Shown here: positions 29,852 through 38,789 of the stretch, piece by piece
Layout of the letters: every line of letters starts with the position of its first letter
Numbering within the stretch: the stretch's first letter is position 1
DNA from: Bradyrhizobium sp. B124
GTDB lineage: Bacteria; Pseudomonadota; Alphaproteobacteria; Rhizobiales; Xanthobacteraceae
Assembly (NCBI RefSeq): GCF_038967635.1
Contig: NZ_CP152413.1
Span: 5,398,001 to 5,462,000 of the forward strand
Length of the DNA stretch: 64,000 nt
Direction: 5' to 3'
Program-made: the position numbers and the translations under genes
The notes under the pieces: generated by a model
Told to the model about the DNA's origin: nothing
The model's input: only the letters and a program-made list of their open reading frames with translations
Databases searched by the model: none

Positions 29852-30643
29852 ATGCTGCCTGACATCGTCACCTTCTGGCACGGCTCGATGGACGGGCTGC
29901 GCCGGACCTGTCTGCGCTCGCAAGTGGCGGCCGGGCACAAGGTCACCGTCTACAGTTTCGATCCAATTCCCGGCCTGCCGGATGGCATCGGCAATGCCGA
30001 GGCCGAAGCGGTGCTGCCGCATGCATTCTCGGAGAGGCTGCGCCCGGCCGAGCGCGACGGGTCCTGGCGCGACTGGACCATCCTGCAATTCAGCGACTTC
30101 TTCCGCATGCGGCTGATGACACAGCGCGCCGGGCTCTGGCTCGACGCCGATGTGCTTCTCTTGAAGCCGGTCGAGATCGATCCGGCAAAGCCGTATTTTG
30201 CCTGGGAACGGCCGCGGCAGCTCGGCAACTCCGTGCTGTACCTGCCGCACAATGATCCGATCGTGCGCGCATTCGAAGCGCTGATGCAGCAGGACGAACT
30301 GACGCCGGACTGGCTGGCGCTGCGTCACCGCCTGACCTTTGCGATGCGCAAGCTGCGCGGCAAATCCAATCGCCTGTCCGACATCCGCATCGCGATCTAC
30401 GGCCCCGCAGCGCTCACCGCGCTCGCGCGCCGCGAAGGCGAGTTGCAGCACGCGCTGCCGAAGCGCTCGTTCTACGCGGTACACGCCGAGCCGGGTCTGT
30501 TCTTCGAGCCGTCGGATTTTTCGAGCTACCTGAACGATCCCGAAATTGTCGGCCTTCACATTTCCCCGAAGGGACGCGGCAAGGAGGCGCCGATCCCGGG
30601 CAGCCTCTACGCGTGGGCGACGGAGCGCTTTGGCCAGGCCTGA
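29852..30643 (+). CDS. Putative glycosyltransferase with DxD motif
   Basis: 263-residue soluble protein. The N-terminus LPDIVTFWHGSMDGLRRTCLRSQVAAGHKVTVYSFDP and the block FSDFFRMRLMTQRAGLWLDADVLLLKP match the DXD-containing sugar-transferase fold (OCH1/Gb3-like and capsular polysaccharide transferases). L-D-A-D provides the metal/nucleotide-sugar site. No membrane segment or acceptor clue is present and no polysaccharide cluster is nearby, so substrate and role are open. The ATG at 29852 sits 41 bp after the leuD terminator. Confidence 0.7.
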   Translation: MLPDIVTFWHGSMDGLRRTCLRSQVAAGHKVTVYSFDPIPGLPDGIGNAEAEAVLPHAFSERLRPAERDGSWRDWTILQFSDFFRMRLMTQRAGLWLDADVLLLKPVEIDPAKPYFAWERPRQLGNSVLYLPHNDPIVRAFEALMQQDELTPDWLALRHRLTFAMRKLRGKSNRLSDIRIAIYGPAALTALARREGELQHALPKRSFYAVHAEPGLFFEPSDFSSYLNDPEIVGLHISPKGRGKEAPIPGSLYAWATERFGQA

Positions 30644-30714
30644 GCCGATTTGATCTGCCGCAAGGTTGGATTGCGCAGAAGGCGTCATATGGGTAGCCAT
30701 TCCAGGAGGCGCCC

Positions 30715-31125
30715 ATGAGCACCGAAACCCACTACCCTGTCGTCGAGTACCTGGTCGATGTGTTCGGCAACTGGCTGAAGCATCGGCGGGACCTTGATGA
30801 ACTGCGCGAACTGGACGACGCAAGTTTCAGCCAGATCGCGGGCGACCTGCGGGTCAGCCCCGACGACCTCGCCGCGTTGGTGCGCCAGGGACCGCACAGT
30901 GCCGACGAGTTACCCAAGCTGCTCAAGGCACTCGGGATCGATCAGGAGAAGCTGGCGCGCACCGAGCCCCTGGTGTTGCGCGACATGGAGCGGGTCTGCA
31001 GCTTGTGCGATCACAAGCGGCAGTGCGACCATGACCTTGCCGCCGGCACCTCCGGCACGCGCTATCAGCAATACTGCCATAACGCTCCGACGATCGAAGC
31101 GCTGGGCGAGACAGCACGCCGCTAG
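30715..31125 (+). CDS. DUF6455-like cysteine-motif protein
   Basis: 136-residue soluble protein. The N-terminal part is helical (DLDELRELDDASFSQIAGDLRVSPDDLAALVRQGP). The C-terminal part has C95-x2-C98-x5-C104 and C121 in ERVCSLCDHKRQCDHDLAAG...YQQYCHNAPTIEAL, which fits the DUF6455 pattern as I know it. Four cysteines could hold Zn or an Fe-S cluster, but this is untested. A good ribosome site (GGAGG, 30706-30710) precedes the ATG at 30715. The cytochrome c gene follows after 30 bp, so a shared transcript is likely. Confidence 0.78.
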   Translation: MSTETHYPVVEYLVDVFGNWLKHRRDLDELRELDDASFSQIAGDLRVSPDDLAALVRQGPHSADELPKLLKALGIDQEKLARTEPLVLRDMERVCSLCDHKRQCDHDLAAGTSGTRYQQYCHNAPTIEALGETARR

Positions 31126-31155
31126 CCACGGCGCAGGGGTCATGAGGGTGCATCG

Positions 31156-31515
31156 ATGCTGAATCCGCACGCCGTCTGGCGTCCTGCACTGCCGATCTTC
31201 GTGGTCGTGATGGCCGCGCTGTTGCTGCTGCGCCTGCATCAGGCCAACGGTGCGGGGCAGCCCTCGGAGAGCATCGCTGCCGGACATCGGTTGGCTGAAG
31301 CCTGGTGCATGGAATGCCACGTCATCGGCGCCATCGCCCGGGGCGCGAAGAAAGCCCCGCCGGACTTCGCCGCCGTCGCAAACCGGCCCTCGACCACCAT
31401 GCTCTCGCTGAAGGTATTCCTGAAGACCAGTCATCCAACGATGCCGAACATCATCATCGGACCAGGCGAGGCCGATGATCTCGCGAACTACATCATGAGC
31501 CTGAAGCGCGAATAG
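31156..31515 (+). CDS. Small membrane-anchored cytochrome c
   Basis: 119-residue protein. An N-terminal hydrophobic anchor or signal (IFVVVMAALLLLRLHQA, about residues 14-30) precedes a single c-type heme site C51-M-E-C54-H55. A probable axial Met96 is in HPTMPNIII, and a C-terminal helix ADDLANYIMSLKRE is typical of class I cytochromes c. It should be matured in the periplasm by the Ccm system whose genes are at 2.9-5.9 kb. No oxidase or dehydrogenase partner is adjacent. Start ATG at 31156, 30 bp after the DUF6455 gene. Confidence 0.87.
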   Translation: MLNPHAVWRPALPIFVVVMAALLLLRLHQANGAGQPSESIAAGHRLAEAWCMECHVIGAIARGAKKAPPDFAAVANRPSTTMLSLKVFLKTSHPTMPNIIIGPGEADDLANYIMSLKRE

Positions 31516-31540
31516 AGCGCAAACACCAGGTCGATGGTCG

Positions 31541-32419
31541 TCACTGCCCCATCGTCGCGATCGCATCGGCGATCGCGATCGTGCGTCTGGCCATCTCGGC
31601 ATGCAGGCGCTCCACCATGCGGCCGTCGAGCTGGATCGCGCCGCGCGAGGCGTTCTCCGGCTGCTCGAAGGCGGCGATGATCCTGCGGGCCTCGGTGACC
31701 TCGGCCTCGGGCGGCGTGAAGATCGCGTTGCAGGCGTCGATGTGGCTCGGATGGATCAGCGTCTTGCCGTCGAAGCCGAGATCGCGGCCCTGCGCGCATT
31801 CCTCCGCGAAGCCGTCGATATTGCTGATGTCGCCGTAGGGTCCGTCGAGGATCTCGAGCCCGTGCGCGCGGGTCACCAGGATGCAATGCGTGATCATCGG
31901 GATCATCGCCGCGCGGCCCGGCTTCATCCGGATCCGGGTTTCGCGCGCAATGTCGTTCGGCCCGAACACGAAGCCGGCGAGCCGGACTTCGGAGTCCTTC
32001 GATGCCGCGGCGAGCTTGTCGGCGTCGAGCACGGCACGTGCGGTCTCGATCATCGCCCAGACCCGGATCGAGGCAGGGGCATTGATGTCGCTGAGGCGAT
32101 CAGCGACCGCGTTGAGATCGTCGACAGTGGAAATCTTCGGAACCAGAATCCCGTCCGGCTGCGCCTTGCCGGCCATGCCGATGTCGTCGACCCACCACGG
32201 GCTGTCGAGCGCGTTGATGCGGATCAGGACCTCGCGCTTGCCGAAGCCCCTGGCGGCGACCGCCTTGGCAATCTGCTCGCGGGCCACCGCCTTGGCGTCG
32301 GGGGCAACGGAATCCTCGAGGTCGAGGATGATGCCGTCCGCCGCCAGCGTACGGGCCTTCTCCAGCGCCCGCGCATTCGATCCCGGCATGAACAACAGGC
32401 TGCGGCGCGGACGGGTCAT
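31541..32419 (-). CDS. CoA ester lyase (CitE/Mcl family)
   Basis: 292-residue HpcH/HpaI aldolase-superfamily enzyme. RPRRSLLFMPGSNARALEKARTLAADGIILDLEDSVAPDAK is the CitE-like opening with the Mg-binding Glu/Asp pair. MIETARAVLDADKLAA and FGPNDIARETRIRM follow, then GKTLIHPSHIDACNAIF. Members cleave L-malyl-CoA, citramalyl-CoA or citryl-CoA; the exact substrate is not clear from sequence and no citDF genes are present, so a malyl/citramalyl-CoA lyase is likelier than citrate lyase. The ATG at 32419 is favoured by AGGAG at good spacing; 32425 is also in frame. Confidence 0.88.
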   Translation of the reverse strand: MTRPRRSLLFMPGSNARALEKARTLAADGIILDLEDSVAPDAKAVAREQIAKAVAARGFGKREVLIRINALDSPWWVDDIGMAGKAQPDGILVPKISTVDDLNAVADRLSDINAPASIRVWAMIETARAVLDADKLAAASKDSEVRLAGFVFGPNDIARETRIRMKPGRAAMIPMITHCILVTRAHGLEILDGPYGDISNIDGFAEECAQGRDLGFDGKTLIHPSHIDACNAIFTPPEAEVTEARRIIAAFEQPENASRGAIQLDGRMVERLHAEMARRTIAIADAIATMGQ

Positions 32420-32558
32420 CGGCATTCTCCTGGGGGCTCGGGCTCTGCTGTCCATTGTTTGGGCATTGGGCGGAACCATCTTTCAACGCTGCCGTATCAT
32501 CTCAGGATGCACACCGAAAGTCTTGTTCCCGTCACCGGCATGTGGTTAGCCAGAGGCC

Positions 32559-33215
32559 ATGAAATCCTTTCCGAAGCAGTTGATCGACGGCTACCGGACC
32601 TTCGCGACCCAGCGGTTGCCGACTGAACAGTCGCGATACCGGGACCTGTCCGAGCGCGGCCAGTTTCCCGAGACCATGGTGATCGGCTGCTGCGATTCCC
32701 GCGTCTCGCCGGAAGTGATCTTCGATGCCGGCCCCGGCGAGTTGTTCGTGGTCCGCAACATCGCCAATTTGGTTCCGGTCTATCAGCCCGACAGCAATGC
32801 CCACGGCGTCTCGGCCGCGCTGGAATATGCCGTGACCGTGCTGAAGGTAAAGAACATCGTGGTGCTGGGCCATGCCCAGTGCGGCGGCATCCGCGCCTTC
32901 GTCGACAAGATCAAGCCGCTCACGCCCGGCGACTTCATCGGCAAATGGATGCAGATGTTCATCAAGCCCGGCGAGATCGTCGAGCAGCGCGACCATGAAA
33001 GCATGCAGGACTTCGTCATCCGCATCGAGAAGGCCGCGGTGTTCCGCTCGCTGGAGAACCTGATGACGTTCCCGTTCGTGCGCGAGCGGGTCGAGAGCGG
33101 CGAGATGCAATTGCACGGCGCCTATTTCGGCGTCGCCGAGGGCTCGCTGTTCGTGCTCGACCGGGTCGCGAAGGAATTCATCAGCGTCGCCGATGCCATG
33201 AAGGCCGGCGCGTAG
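32559..33215 (+). CDS. Beta-class carbonic anhydrase
   Basis: Cytoplasmic zinc enzyme interconverting CO2 and bicarbonate. Zinc ligands are C44 in GCCDSRVSPE and H105/C108 in GHAQCGG, with the D46-R48 dyad intact. Length 218 is typical. RNIANLVPVY and the C-terminal LHGAYFGVAEGSLFVLD are family blocks. The ATG at 32559 follows AGAGG. It is a stand-alone gene flanked by minus-strand genes. Confidence 0.95.
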   Translation: MKSFPKQLIDGYRTFATQRLPTEQSRYRDLSERGQFPETMVIGCCDSRVSPEVIFDAGPGELFVVRNIANLVPVYQPDSNAHGVSAALEYAVTVLKVKNIVVLGHAQCGGIRAFVDKIKPLTPGDFIGKWMQMFIKPGEIVEQRDHESMQDFVIRIEKAAVFRSLENLMTFPFVRERVESGEMQLHGAYFGVAEGSLFVLDRVAKEFISVADAMKAGA

Positions 33216-33223
33216 CCGCTCGG

Positions 33224-33775
33224 CTACTCATCACCGTGATAGCCGCCCCAGCGATCCGAGAGTGCCAGCAACAGCGCTGAGATCACGAACACCAGATGCA
33301 CGGCGACGAGCCAGGTCATCCGCGTCGCGTCGAACGCGGCATCGATGTTCAGGAACGCTTCCAGCACGTGGATCGCGGAGATCGCGACGATCGACGCCAG
33401 CAGCTTCTGCTTCAGCCCGGCAAAATCGATCTTGGTGATCCAGATCGGCCAGTTCGGGTTGCCCGACGTGTCGATGCGCGAGACGAAGTTCTCGTAGCCC
33501 GAAAACACCACGATCAGAATGAGGTTGGCGACCAGCGTGACGTCGATCAGCGCCAGCGCGTCGAGGATGACTTCCGTCGATTTGTAGCCGGACGCATGCA
33601 GGACGAACTCCCAGAGCATGCGCCCGAATTTCAGCAGCAGCACGGCAAGCGCCACCACCAGGCCGACATAGAACGGCGCCATCAGCCAGCGGCTGTTGAA
33701 CAGCACATATTCGAAGCCGCGCATGATGCGCGGCGTCGGGGGGCTCGATGGGGTGGGAGCCAGCTGTTCCGACAT
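33224..33775 (-). CDS. UPF0114/TIGR00645 (YqhA-like) membrane protein
   Basis: 183-residue inner-membrane protein with about four hydrophobic helices. FEYVLFNSRWLMAPFYVGLVVALAVLLLKF near the N-terminus, ALIDVTLVANLILIVVFSGYENFVS and KLLASIVAISAIHVLEAFLNI are diagnostic of the YqhA/UPF0114 family, whose function is unknown. The ATG at 33775 (MSEQLAPTP) gives a short Pro-rich cytoplasmic head; a longer frame to 33907 overlaps the asd gene and is not used. It lies 26 bp after asd and may be co-transcribed. Confidence 0.9.
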   Translation of the reverse strand: MSEQLAPTPSSPPTPRIMRGFEYVLFNSRWLMAPFYVGLVVALAVLLLKFGRMLWEFVLHASGYKSTEVILDALALIDVTLVANLILIVVFSGYENFVSRIDTSGNPNWPIWITKIDFAGLKQKLLASIVAISAIHVLEAFLNIDAAFDATRMTWLVAVHLVFVISALLLALSDRWGGYHGDE

Positions 33776-33801
33776 GGTTGCGCCCCCCGTTGGTCCCGCC
33801 T

Positions 33802-34836
33802 TTAGGCCGCTTTCTTCTTCGCGGTGATCAGCTTGCGGTTGATCAGGACTTCCGCGATCTGGATCGCGTTCAGCGCGGCACCCTTGCGCAGATTGTCCGA
33901 CACGCACCAGAACGACAGGCCGTTCTCAACGGTCGCATCCTCGCGGATGCGGCTGATATAGGTCGCGTCCTCGCCGGCCGCCTCATAGGGCGTGACATAG
34001 CCGCCCGGCTCGTGCTTGTCGATCACGAGGCAACCCGGCGCATTGCGGAGGATGTTGCGCGCCTCGTCCGCCGTGATCGGGTTGGCGAACTCGACGTTCA
34101 CGGCCTCGGAGTGGCTGACGAAGACCGGCACGCGCACGCAGGTCGCGGTCAGCTTGATCTTGGGATCAAGGATCTTCTTGGTCTCCGCCATCATCTTCCA
34201 CTCTTCCTTGGTGTAGCCGTCTTCCATGAAGACGTCGATCTGCGGAATGATGTTGAAGGCGATGCGCTTCGGAAACTTCTTATTGATCAGCTCGTCATTG
34301 GTGTAGACGGCCTTGGTCTGCGAGAACAGCTCGTCCATCGCATCCTTGCCGGCGCCCGACACCGATTGATAGGTCGCGACCACGACGCGCGTGATCGTCG
34401 CCTTGTCGTGCAGCGGCTTCAGCGCCACGACGAGCTGCGCGGTCGAGCAGTTCGGGTTGGCGATGATGTTCTTCTTGGTGAAGCCGGCGGCCGCATCCGC
34501 GTTCACCTCCGGCACGATCAGCGGCACGTCGGGGTCCATGCGCCAGGCCGAGGAATTGTCGATCACGACCGCGCCGGCGGCACCGATCCTGGGCGACCAT
34601 TCCTTGGAGACCGAACCGCCGGCCGACATCAGGCAGATGTCGACATCGGAGAAGTCATAGTGCTCGAGCGCCTTCACCTTGAGTGTGCGGTCGCCATAGG
34701 AGACCTCGACGCCGACGCTGCGGCGCGAGGCCAGCACGACGACCTCGTCGGCGGGGAATTTGCGCTCGTCGAGAATGTTGAGCATTTCGCGCCCGACATT
34801 GCCGGTCGCTCCGACCACCGCGACTTTGTAACCCAT
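33802..34836 (-). CDS. asd: Aspartate-semialdehyde dehydrogenase
   Basis: Reduces aspartyl phosphate to aspartate semialdehyde with NADPH, feeding lysine/DAP, methionine and threonine synthesis. The Rossmann start VAVVGATGNVGREMLNIL and the catalytic C130 in ANPNCSTAQLVVALKPLH are present. The substrate-binding region QIDVFMEDGYTKEEWKM and VRVPVFVSHSEAVNVEF are also intact. 344 residues. ATG at 34836. It joins dapF at 12.5 kb as a second DAP-pathway gene in the window. Confidence 0.97.
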   Translation of the reverse strand: MGYKVAVVGATGNVGREMLNILDERKFPADEVVVLASRRSVGVEVSYGDRTLKVKALEHYDFSDVDICLMSAGGSVSKEWSPRIGAAGAVVIDNSSAWRMDPDVPLIVPEVNADAAAGFTKKNIIANPNCSTAQLVVALKPLHDKATITRVVVATYQSVSGAGKDAMDELFSQTKAVYTNDELINKKFPKRIAFNIIPQIDVFMEDGYTKEEWKMMAETKKILDPKIKLTATCVRVPVFVSHSEAVNVEFANPITADEARNILRNAPGCLVIDKHEPGGYVTPYEAAGEDATYISRIREDATVENGLSFWCVSDNLRKGAALNAIQIAEVLINRKLITAKKKAA

Positions 34837-34952
34837 CGTTCACTCTCCGACGAAAAATGCCCGTTCTCCCGCAAGCTGCGGAAAGGGAAGAGGCAGCGCT
34901 TCTATGCGAGAAACCCCGTCAAGACAACGTTGCGTAGCTTTTGAGCGTTTTG

Positions 34953-35747
34953 ATGCGTTTATTTCGGGCCGATCCGGCCGCCCCCCATCATACGAGAAAT
35001 CCGTCAGCACTGACGAGCTTCGTCGACGAGGTCTACGCCACGCTCTCCCGGCTGTTCGCCTATGTCGCCGTGCTTGCGCTGTTCGCCGCCCTCGGCACCT
35101 ATCTATGGAAGCAACTGCCGGACGCAACCGCGATGGCAGCACCTCCGGCCGCAGGCTGGAGCCTGGCCGTCCGCTCGGCACCGGCTTTTGCCATCAGCCG
35201 GCTTGATCCGCGAGATAAAACAGAGACTTACGAAATCATCCGGCATCCCGAGGGCGGCCGCAAGGACGTCTTCCGCTGGACCGACGCCAATGGCACGCCG
35301 GCAGCCGAGCTGGAAATCTACCGCCCCGGCGGCGAGGCCATGGGACCTGCGGTCACCGAGATTGCCGGGCGGCTCGACCGGGGCGGCGTCCGCGAGCTCG
35401 AGGCCGCCGGGATCGTCGACAGCAAATTCGGCGGCGTCACCCTGCTGCGTCCGGCGCGGCAGGACGGCAGCCGTGCCTGTCTCGGCTTCCTCAAGCAGGC
35501 CGACGCCCCCGATCTGCGCATCTCGGGCTGGACCTGCCAGGGCGCCAGCCTGCCGGCCCAGCGCGCCGCGATCATTTGCATGCTGAACCGGCTGACCTTG
35601 CTGGCCGCTGGCAACGACCCACGGCTCGCCGCGCTGTTCGCGCATGCCGAGCTGCGGCGCACCGACTGCGTTACCTCCGGCCCGCCCGCCCTGTCGGCCG
35701 ACTGGGTGATGGGCAGCGAGAACCCGCTTCTGCGCGGCGCGCTTTGA
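34953..35747 (+). CDS. Conserved hypothetical membrane-anchored protein
   Basis: 264-residue protein with one hydrophobic helix (LFAYVAVLALFAALGTYLW, about residues 34-52). A large probably periplasmic part follows containing four cysteines (RACLGFLK, SGWTCQGA, AIICMLNRL, RRTDCVTSG). I do not recognise a named domain; a similar protein occurs in Bradyrhizobium/Rhodopseudomonas as a hypothetical. The ATG at 34953 is used; a TTG four codons earlier (34941) is in frame. Divergent from asd. Confidence 0.68.
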   Translation: MRLFRADPAAPHHTRNPSALTSFVDEVYATLSRLFAYVAVLALFAALGTYLWKQLPDATAMAAPPAAGWSLAVRSAPAFAISRLDPRDKTETYEIIRHPEGGRKDVFRWTDANGTPAAELEIYRPGGEAMGPAVTEIAGRLDRGGVRELEAAGIVDSKFGGVTLLRPARQDGSRACLGFLKQADAPDLRISGWTCQGASLPAQRAAIICMLNRLTLLAAGNDPRLAALFAHAELRRTDCVTSGPPALSADWVMGSENPLLRGAL

Positions 35748-35925
35748 TGGCGAGACCGTGGCAAGGCACTGGTTTTCATGAAACTTTTGCGCTTGGACAC
35801 GCATTATCTCTGCTGGTGTGGCGCAATTGACCTAGTGACGCCCCACCCTCCATGGCTACAATGTGTTCCGAGTGATTTTGGCTGATGCGCCAGCCCCCGA
35901 TGGGGGCCGTAATGACGAGGATGCG

Positions 35926-36333
35926 ATGACCTTGAAATTCCCTGCCGCGAAAAAGCTCGTGGTGTTGCTTGCCGCGGCTGCCGTCACCGCAACCGCGTTT
36001 GGCATGACCGCGGCCAGCGCGCAGCAGAGCCCGAGCAAGCGCAAGCAGCAAGAGCAGTATGACCGCGACGGCCGCCGCTACTACGGCGCGCAGGGTCCGA
36101 ACCGGGTCTATCAGCAGGGTCCGCGCACCCGCGTTTACGTCACCACGCGGTCATGGCTCGACGCCGGCACCGAAGTGCTACCGGGCGACCGCAAGTTCAA
36201 CGACTACGCGTATCCGCCGGATGTCGGCTACCCGTCGTTCGCACGCGAGAACAACAACCGTCCGATCGACCGCCAGCCGCTCAGCCCGCCGGCCGACCTC
36301 GGCGGCTATCCGCGGAATTTCCCGCTGTACTGA
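35926..36333 (+). CDS. Exported small hypothetical protein
   Basis: 135-residue protein with a signal peptide (AAKKLVVLLAAAAVTATAFGMTAASAQ, cleavage near residue 32). A mature region rich in Arg, Tyr, Gln and Pro follows (QYDRDGRRYYGAQGPNRVYQQGPRTRVYVTTRSWLDAGTEVLPGDRKFNDYAYPP). No enzyme motif is seen. The ATG at 35926 has GACGAGG upstream; a longer frame from 35863 would place the signal peptide internally. It ends in a strong terminator. Confidence 0.72.
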   Translation: MTLKFPAAKKLVVLLAAAAVTATAFGMTAASAQQSPSKRKQQEQYDRDGRRYYGAQGPNRVYQQGPRTRVYVTTRSWLDAGTEVLPGDRKFNDYAYPPDVGYPSFARENNNRPIDRQPLSPPADLGGYPRNFPLY

Positions 36334-36357
36334 GAATTTCGGCTGATAGCCGATATG

Positions 36358-36392
36358 AAAATGCCCGGCTCCGGCCGGGCATTTTTTGTTTT
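36358..36392 (+). terminator. Rho-independent terminator after gene 35926
   Basis: AAATGCCCGGC and GCCGGGCATTT flank a short loop, followed by TTTTGTTTT; about 11 bp of perfect stem. Confidence 0.88.
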
Positions 36393-36399
36393 GGGCTTC

Positions 36400-36480
36400 G
36401 TCATTCCGGGGCGATGCGCAGCATCGAACCCGGAATCTCGAGATTCCGGGTCTGGTGCTAACGCACCATCCCGGAATGAC
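36400..36480. repeat. GTCATTCCGGG-family paired-hairpin repeat
   Basis: Begins GTCATTCCGGGGCGATGCGC and ends CATCCCGGAATGAC, with complementary ends and an internal palindrome GGAATCTCGAGATTCC. It lies between two convergent genes. Related to 39978-40079. Confidence 0.88.
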
Positions 36481-36490
36481 CGCATAACCC

Positions 36491-37603
36491 TTACGCGTGC
36501 AGCTTCTGCAATTCCTTCAGGATCGCCTCGCCCATCTGCGCCGTGCTGACGGACGTGGTGCCGGCCGACTTGATGTCGGCGGTGCGCAATCCACTGGCAA
36601 GCACGGCAGCGATCGCTGCATCGACCTTGTCGGCGAGATCGCCCATGCCGAAGGAATAGCGCAGCGCCATGCCGAACGAGGCGATCATCGCGATCGGATT
36701 GGCGAGGCCCTTGCCGGCGATATCAGGCGCCGAGCCATGCACCGGCTCGTACAACGCCTTGCGCTCCTTGGTCTTGGCGTCCTCCTTGCCGAGCGAAGCC
36801 GACGGCAGCAGGCCGAGCGAGCCCGTGAGCATCGCCGCGATGTCGGACAGCATGTCGCCGAACAGATTGTCGGTCACGATGACGTCGAACTGCTTCGGCG
36901 TCTTGACCAGGTTCATGCCGCCGGAATCGGCGAGCTGATGCTCCAGCGTGACGTCCTTGTATTCGCGCGCATGCACCTGGGTCATGACCTCGTTCCAGAG
37001 CACACCCGACTTCATGACGTTGCGCTTTTCCATCGAGGTCACCTTGTTCTTGCGCTTGCGCGCCAGATCGAAGGCAACGCGGCCGATGCGCTCGATCTCG
37101 AAAGTGTCGTAGACTTGGGTGTCGATCGCGCGCTTCTGGCCGTTGCCGAGATCGGTGATGGTCTTCGGCTCGCCGAAATAAACGCCGCCGGTGAGCTCGC
37201 GCACGATCATGATGTCGAGGCCCTCGACCACCTCGCGCTTCAGGCTCGAGGCATCCGCCAGCGCCGGATAACACACCGCCGGACGCAGATTGGCGAACAG
37301 GCCGAGATCCTTGCGCAGCCGCAGCAGGCCGGCCTCCGGGCGCACTTCGTAGGGCACGCTGTCCCACTTCGGACCGCCGACCGCGCCGAAGATCACGGCA
37401 TCGGCCGCATTGGCCTTGGCCATGTCGCCCTCGGAGATCGACACCTTGTGCGCGTCATAGGCCGAGCCGCCGACCAGGCCCTGCTCGGTCTCGAACTTCG
37501 CGATGCCCTGTGCGTTCAGCCAGTCGATCACGCGCTGCACCTCGGCCATCACTTCGGGGCCGATGCCGTCGCCGGGGAGAAGCAGCAGTTTATGGGTCGC
37601 CAT
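36491..37603 (-). CDS. leuB: 3-isopropylmalate dehydrogenase
   Basis: Oxidative decarboxylation of 3-isopropylmalate with NAD, the step after LeuCD in leucine synthesis. [17 protein letters not shown], the substrate loop [22 protein letters not shown], the metal site [28 protein letters not shown] and [18 protein letters not shown] are all present. 370 residues, typical. ATG at 37603. Unlike the leuC and leuD loci it is preceded by a palindromic repeat. Confidence 0.97.
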   Translation of the reverse strand: MATHKLLLLPGDGIGPEVMAEVQRVIDWLNAQGIAKFETEQGLVGGSAYDAHKVSISEGDMAKANAADAVIFGAVGGPKWDSVPYEVRPEAGLLRLRKDLGLFANLRPAVCYPALADASSLKREVVEGLDIMIVRELTGGVYFGEPKTITDLGNGQKRAIDTQVYDTFEIERIGRVAFDLARKRKNKVTSMEKRNVMKSGVLWNEVMTQVHAREYKDVTLEHQLADSGGMNLVKTPKQFDVIVTDNLFGDMLSDIAAMLTGSLGLLPSASLGKEDAKTKERKALYEPVHGSAPDIAGKGLANPIAMIASFGMALRYSFGMGDLADKVDAAIAAVLASGLRTADIKSAGTTSVSTAQMGEAILKELQKLHA

Positions 37604-37624
37604 GGTCTATCACCTTGTCCAACT

Positions 37625-37713
37625 CGTCATGCCCGGCCTTGTGCCGGGCATCCACGTCTTTCCAGCCTCAAGCTGGCAAGGCGTGGATGGCCGGGACAAG
37701 CCCGGCCATGACG
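37625..37713. repeat. GTCATGCCCGGC-type paired-hairpin repeat
   Basis: CGTCATGCCCGGCCTTGTGC at the left and CAAGCCCGGCCATGACG at the right are near-complementary. Each arm folds on itself, and differences between the arms largely preserve pairing. It fills the gap between leuB and the divergent DMT transporter. Confidence 0.85.
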
Positions 37714-37836
37714 ACCAATTTGTTGCGGGCGGAGTGCTAAAACGCCCCGGGCGGATTGGCAAGGCACCCCGGACAGGGCCAAAATGGCCCGCCAAGAGCC
37801 AACCGCGCCCCAAAAGAAGCCAACAAGACGGACCTC

Positions 37837-38700
37837 ATGACCGCAGCCATTATCTACGCCTTCGCCTCGGCCATCTTCCTCGGCGCTGGCGTCGTGCTGG
37901 CACAGCTCGGCCTGCGCACCGTCGAGCCGCTGTCGGGCGCCGCGATCAGCGTGCCGTCCTTTACCCTGCTGTTCCTGGTGCTGTCGCCGCTGATCCTGCA
38001 TGGCGAGCCGGTGGTCTGGCGCGGCCTGCCGATCTTTATGGCGATCGGCCTGTTCTTCCCGGCCTCGCTGACGCTCTTGACCTTCGCCTCGAACCGGGCG
38101 CTCGGACCAGTGATCACCTCGACATTGGGCAATTTGGCGCCGCTGCTTGCGGTCGCCGCCGCCGTGGTGCTGCTGCACGAGCCGCTCGCGCCGCAACAGC
38201 TGATCGGCCTCGTGGTCGCGGTGGCCGGTGCCGCAATCATTACCGTGACCCGGCCCCGCGACCTCGGTCATTGGCGGAGCTGGGCCCTGCTGCTGCCGCT
38301 TGCGAGCGCGCTGGTGCGCGGCATCGTGCCCCCGATCGCCAAGCTCGGGCTGGCGATCTGGCCGAGCCCGCTGTGGGCCTGCCTGATCGGTTACATCATG
38401 TCGTCAATCGTGGTGCTGACGGTCCAGCGCGTCCGCAAGGGCAGCTTCATGGTGCAGGCGCCGCGTGACGGCCGGTTCTGGTTTGCATTGACCGGGATCA
38501 GCAACGGGCTCAGTGCGCTCAGCCTGTTCGCCGCGGTCCGCAACGGCCCGATCACATTGGTGGCGCCGCTCGCTGCAATCTACCCGCTGGTGACCGTGAC
38601 GCTGAGTGCGATGATGCTCAAGCATGTCGAGATCACCGCGCGGATCGTCGCCGGAACCCTGCTGACCGTCGCCGGCGTCGCGCTGGTCCTGATCGCCTGA
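37837..38700 (+). CDS. EamA/DMT-family transporter
   Basis: 287-residue inner-membrane protein with about ten hydrophobic helices in two EamA halves, typical of drug/metabolite exporters. FASNRALGPVITSTLGNLAPLLAVAAAVVLLHEPL and the matching RNGPITLVAPLAAIYPLVTVTLSAMMLKHVEITARIVAGTLLTVAGVALVLI are the conserved end segments of each half. Substrate unknown. The ATG at 37837 (MTAAIIYAFAS) begins the first helix; a longer frame to 37756 is less likely. It precedes an unrelated MFS gene by 89 bp. Confidence 0.9.
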   Translation: MTAAIIYAFASAIFLGAGVVLAQLGLRTVEPLSGAAISVPSFTLLFLVLSPLILHGEPVVWRGLPIFMAIGLFFPASLTLLTFASNRALGPVITSTLGNLAPLLAVAAAVVLLHEPLAPQQLIGLVVAVAGAAIITVTRPRDLGHWRSWALLLPLASALVRGIVPPIAKLGLAIWPSPLWACLIGYIMSSIVVLTVQRVRKGSFMVQAPRDGRFWFALTGISNGLSALSLFAAVRNGPITLVAPLAAIYPLVTVTLSAMMLKHVEITARIVAGTLLTVAGVALVLIA

Positions 38701-38789
38701 TTGCCCGATACGCAAGACGGTGTTGCTGCCCGTGGCGCTGGGCAGGACCGGCGCGGCCTGCCACAATGGCTCCATTGCCGGAGTGAATA

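Noticed and set aside
35827..35862. TTGACC and TACAAT as a promoter for the gene at 35926
   Set aside because: The spacing is 24 bp, too long for a sigma-70 promoter; the alternative GTGACG with 16 bp spacing is too weak to list.
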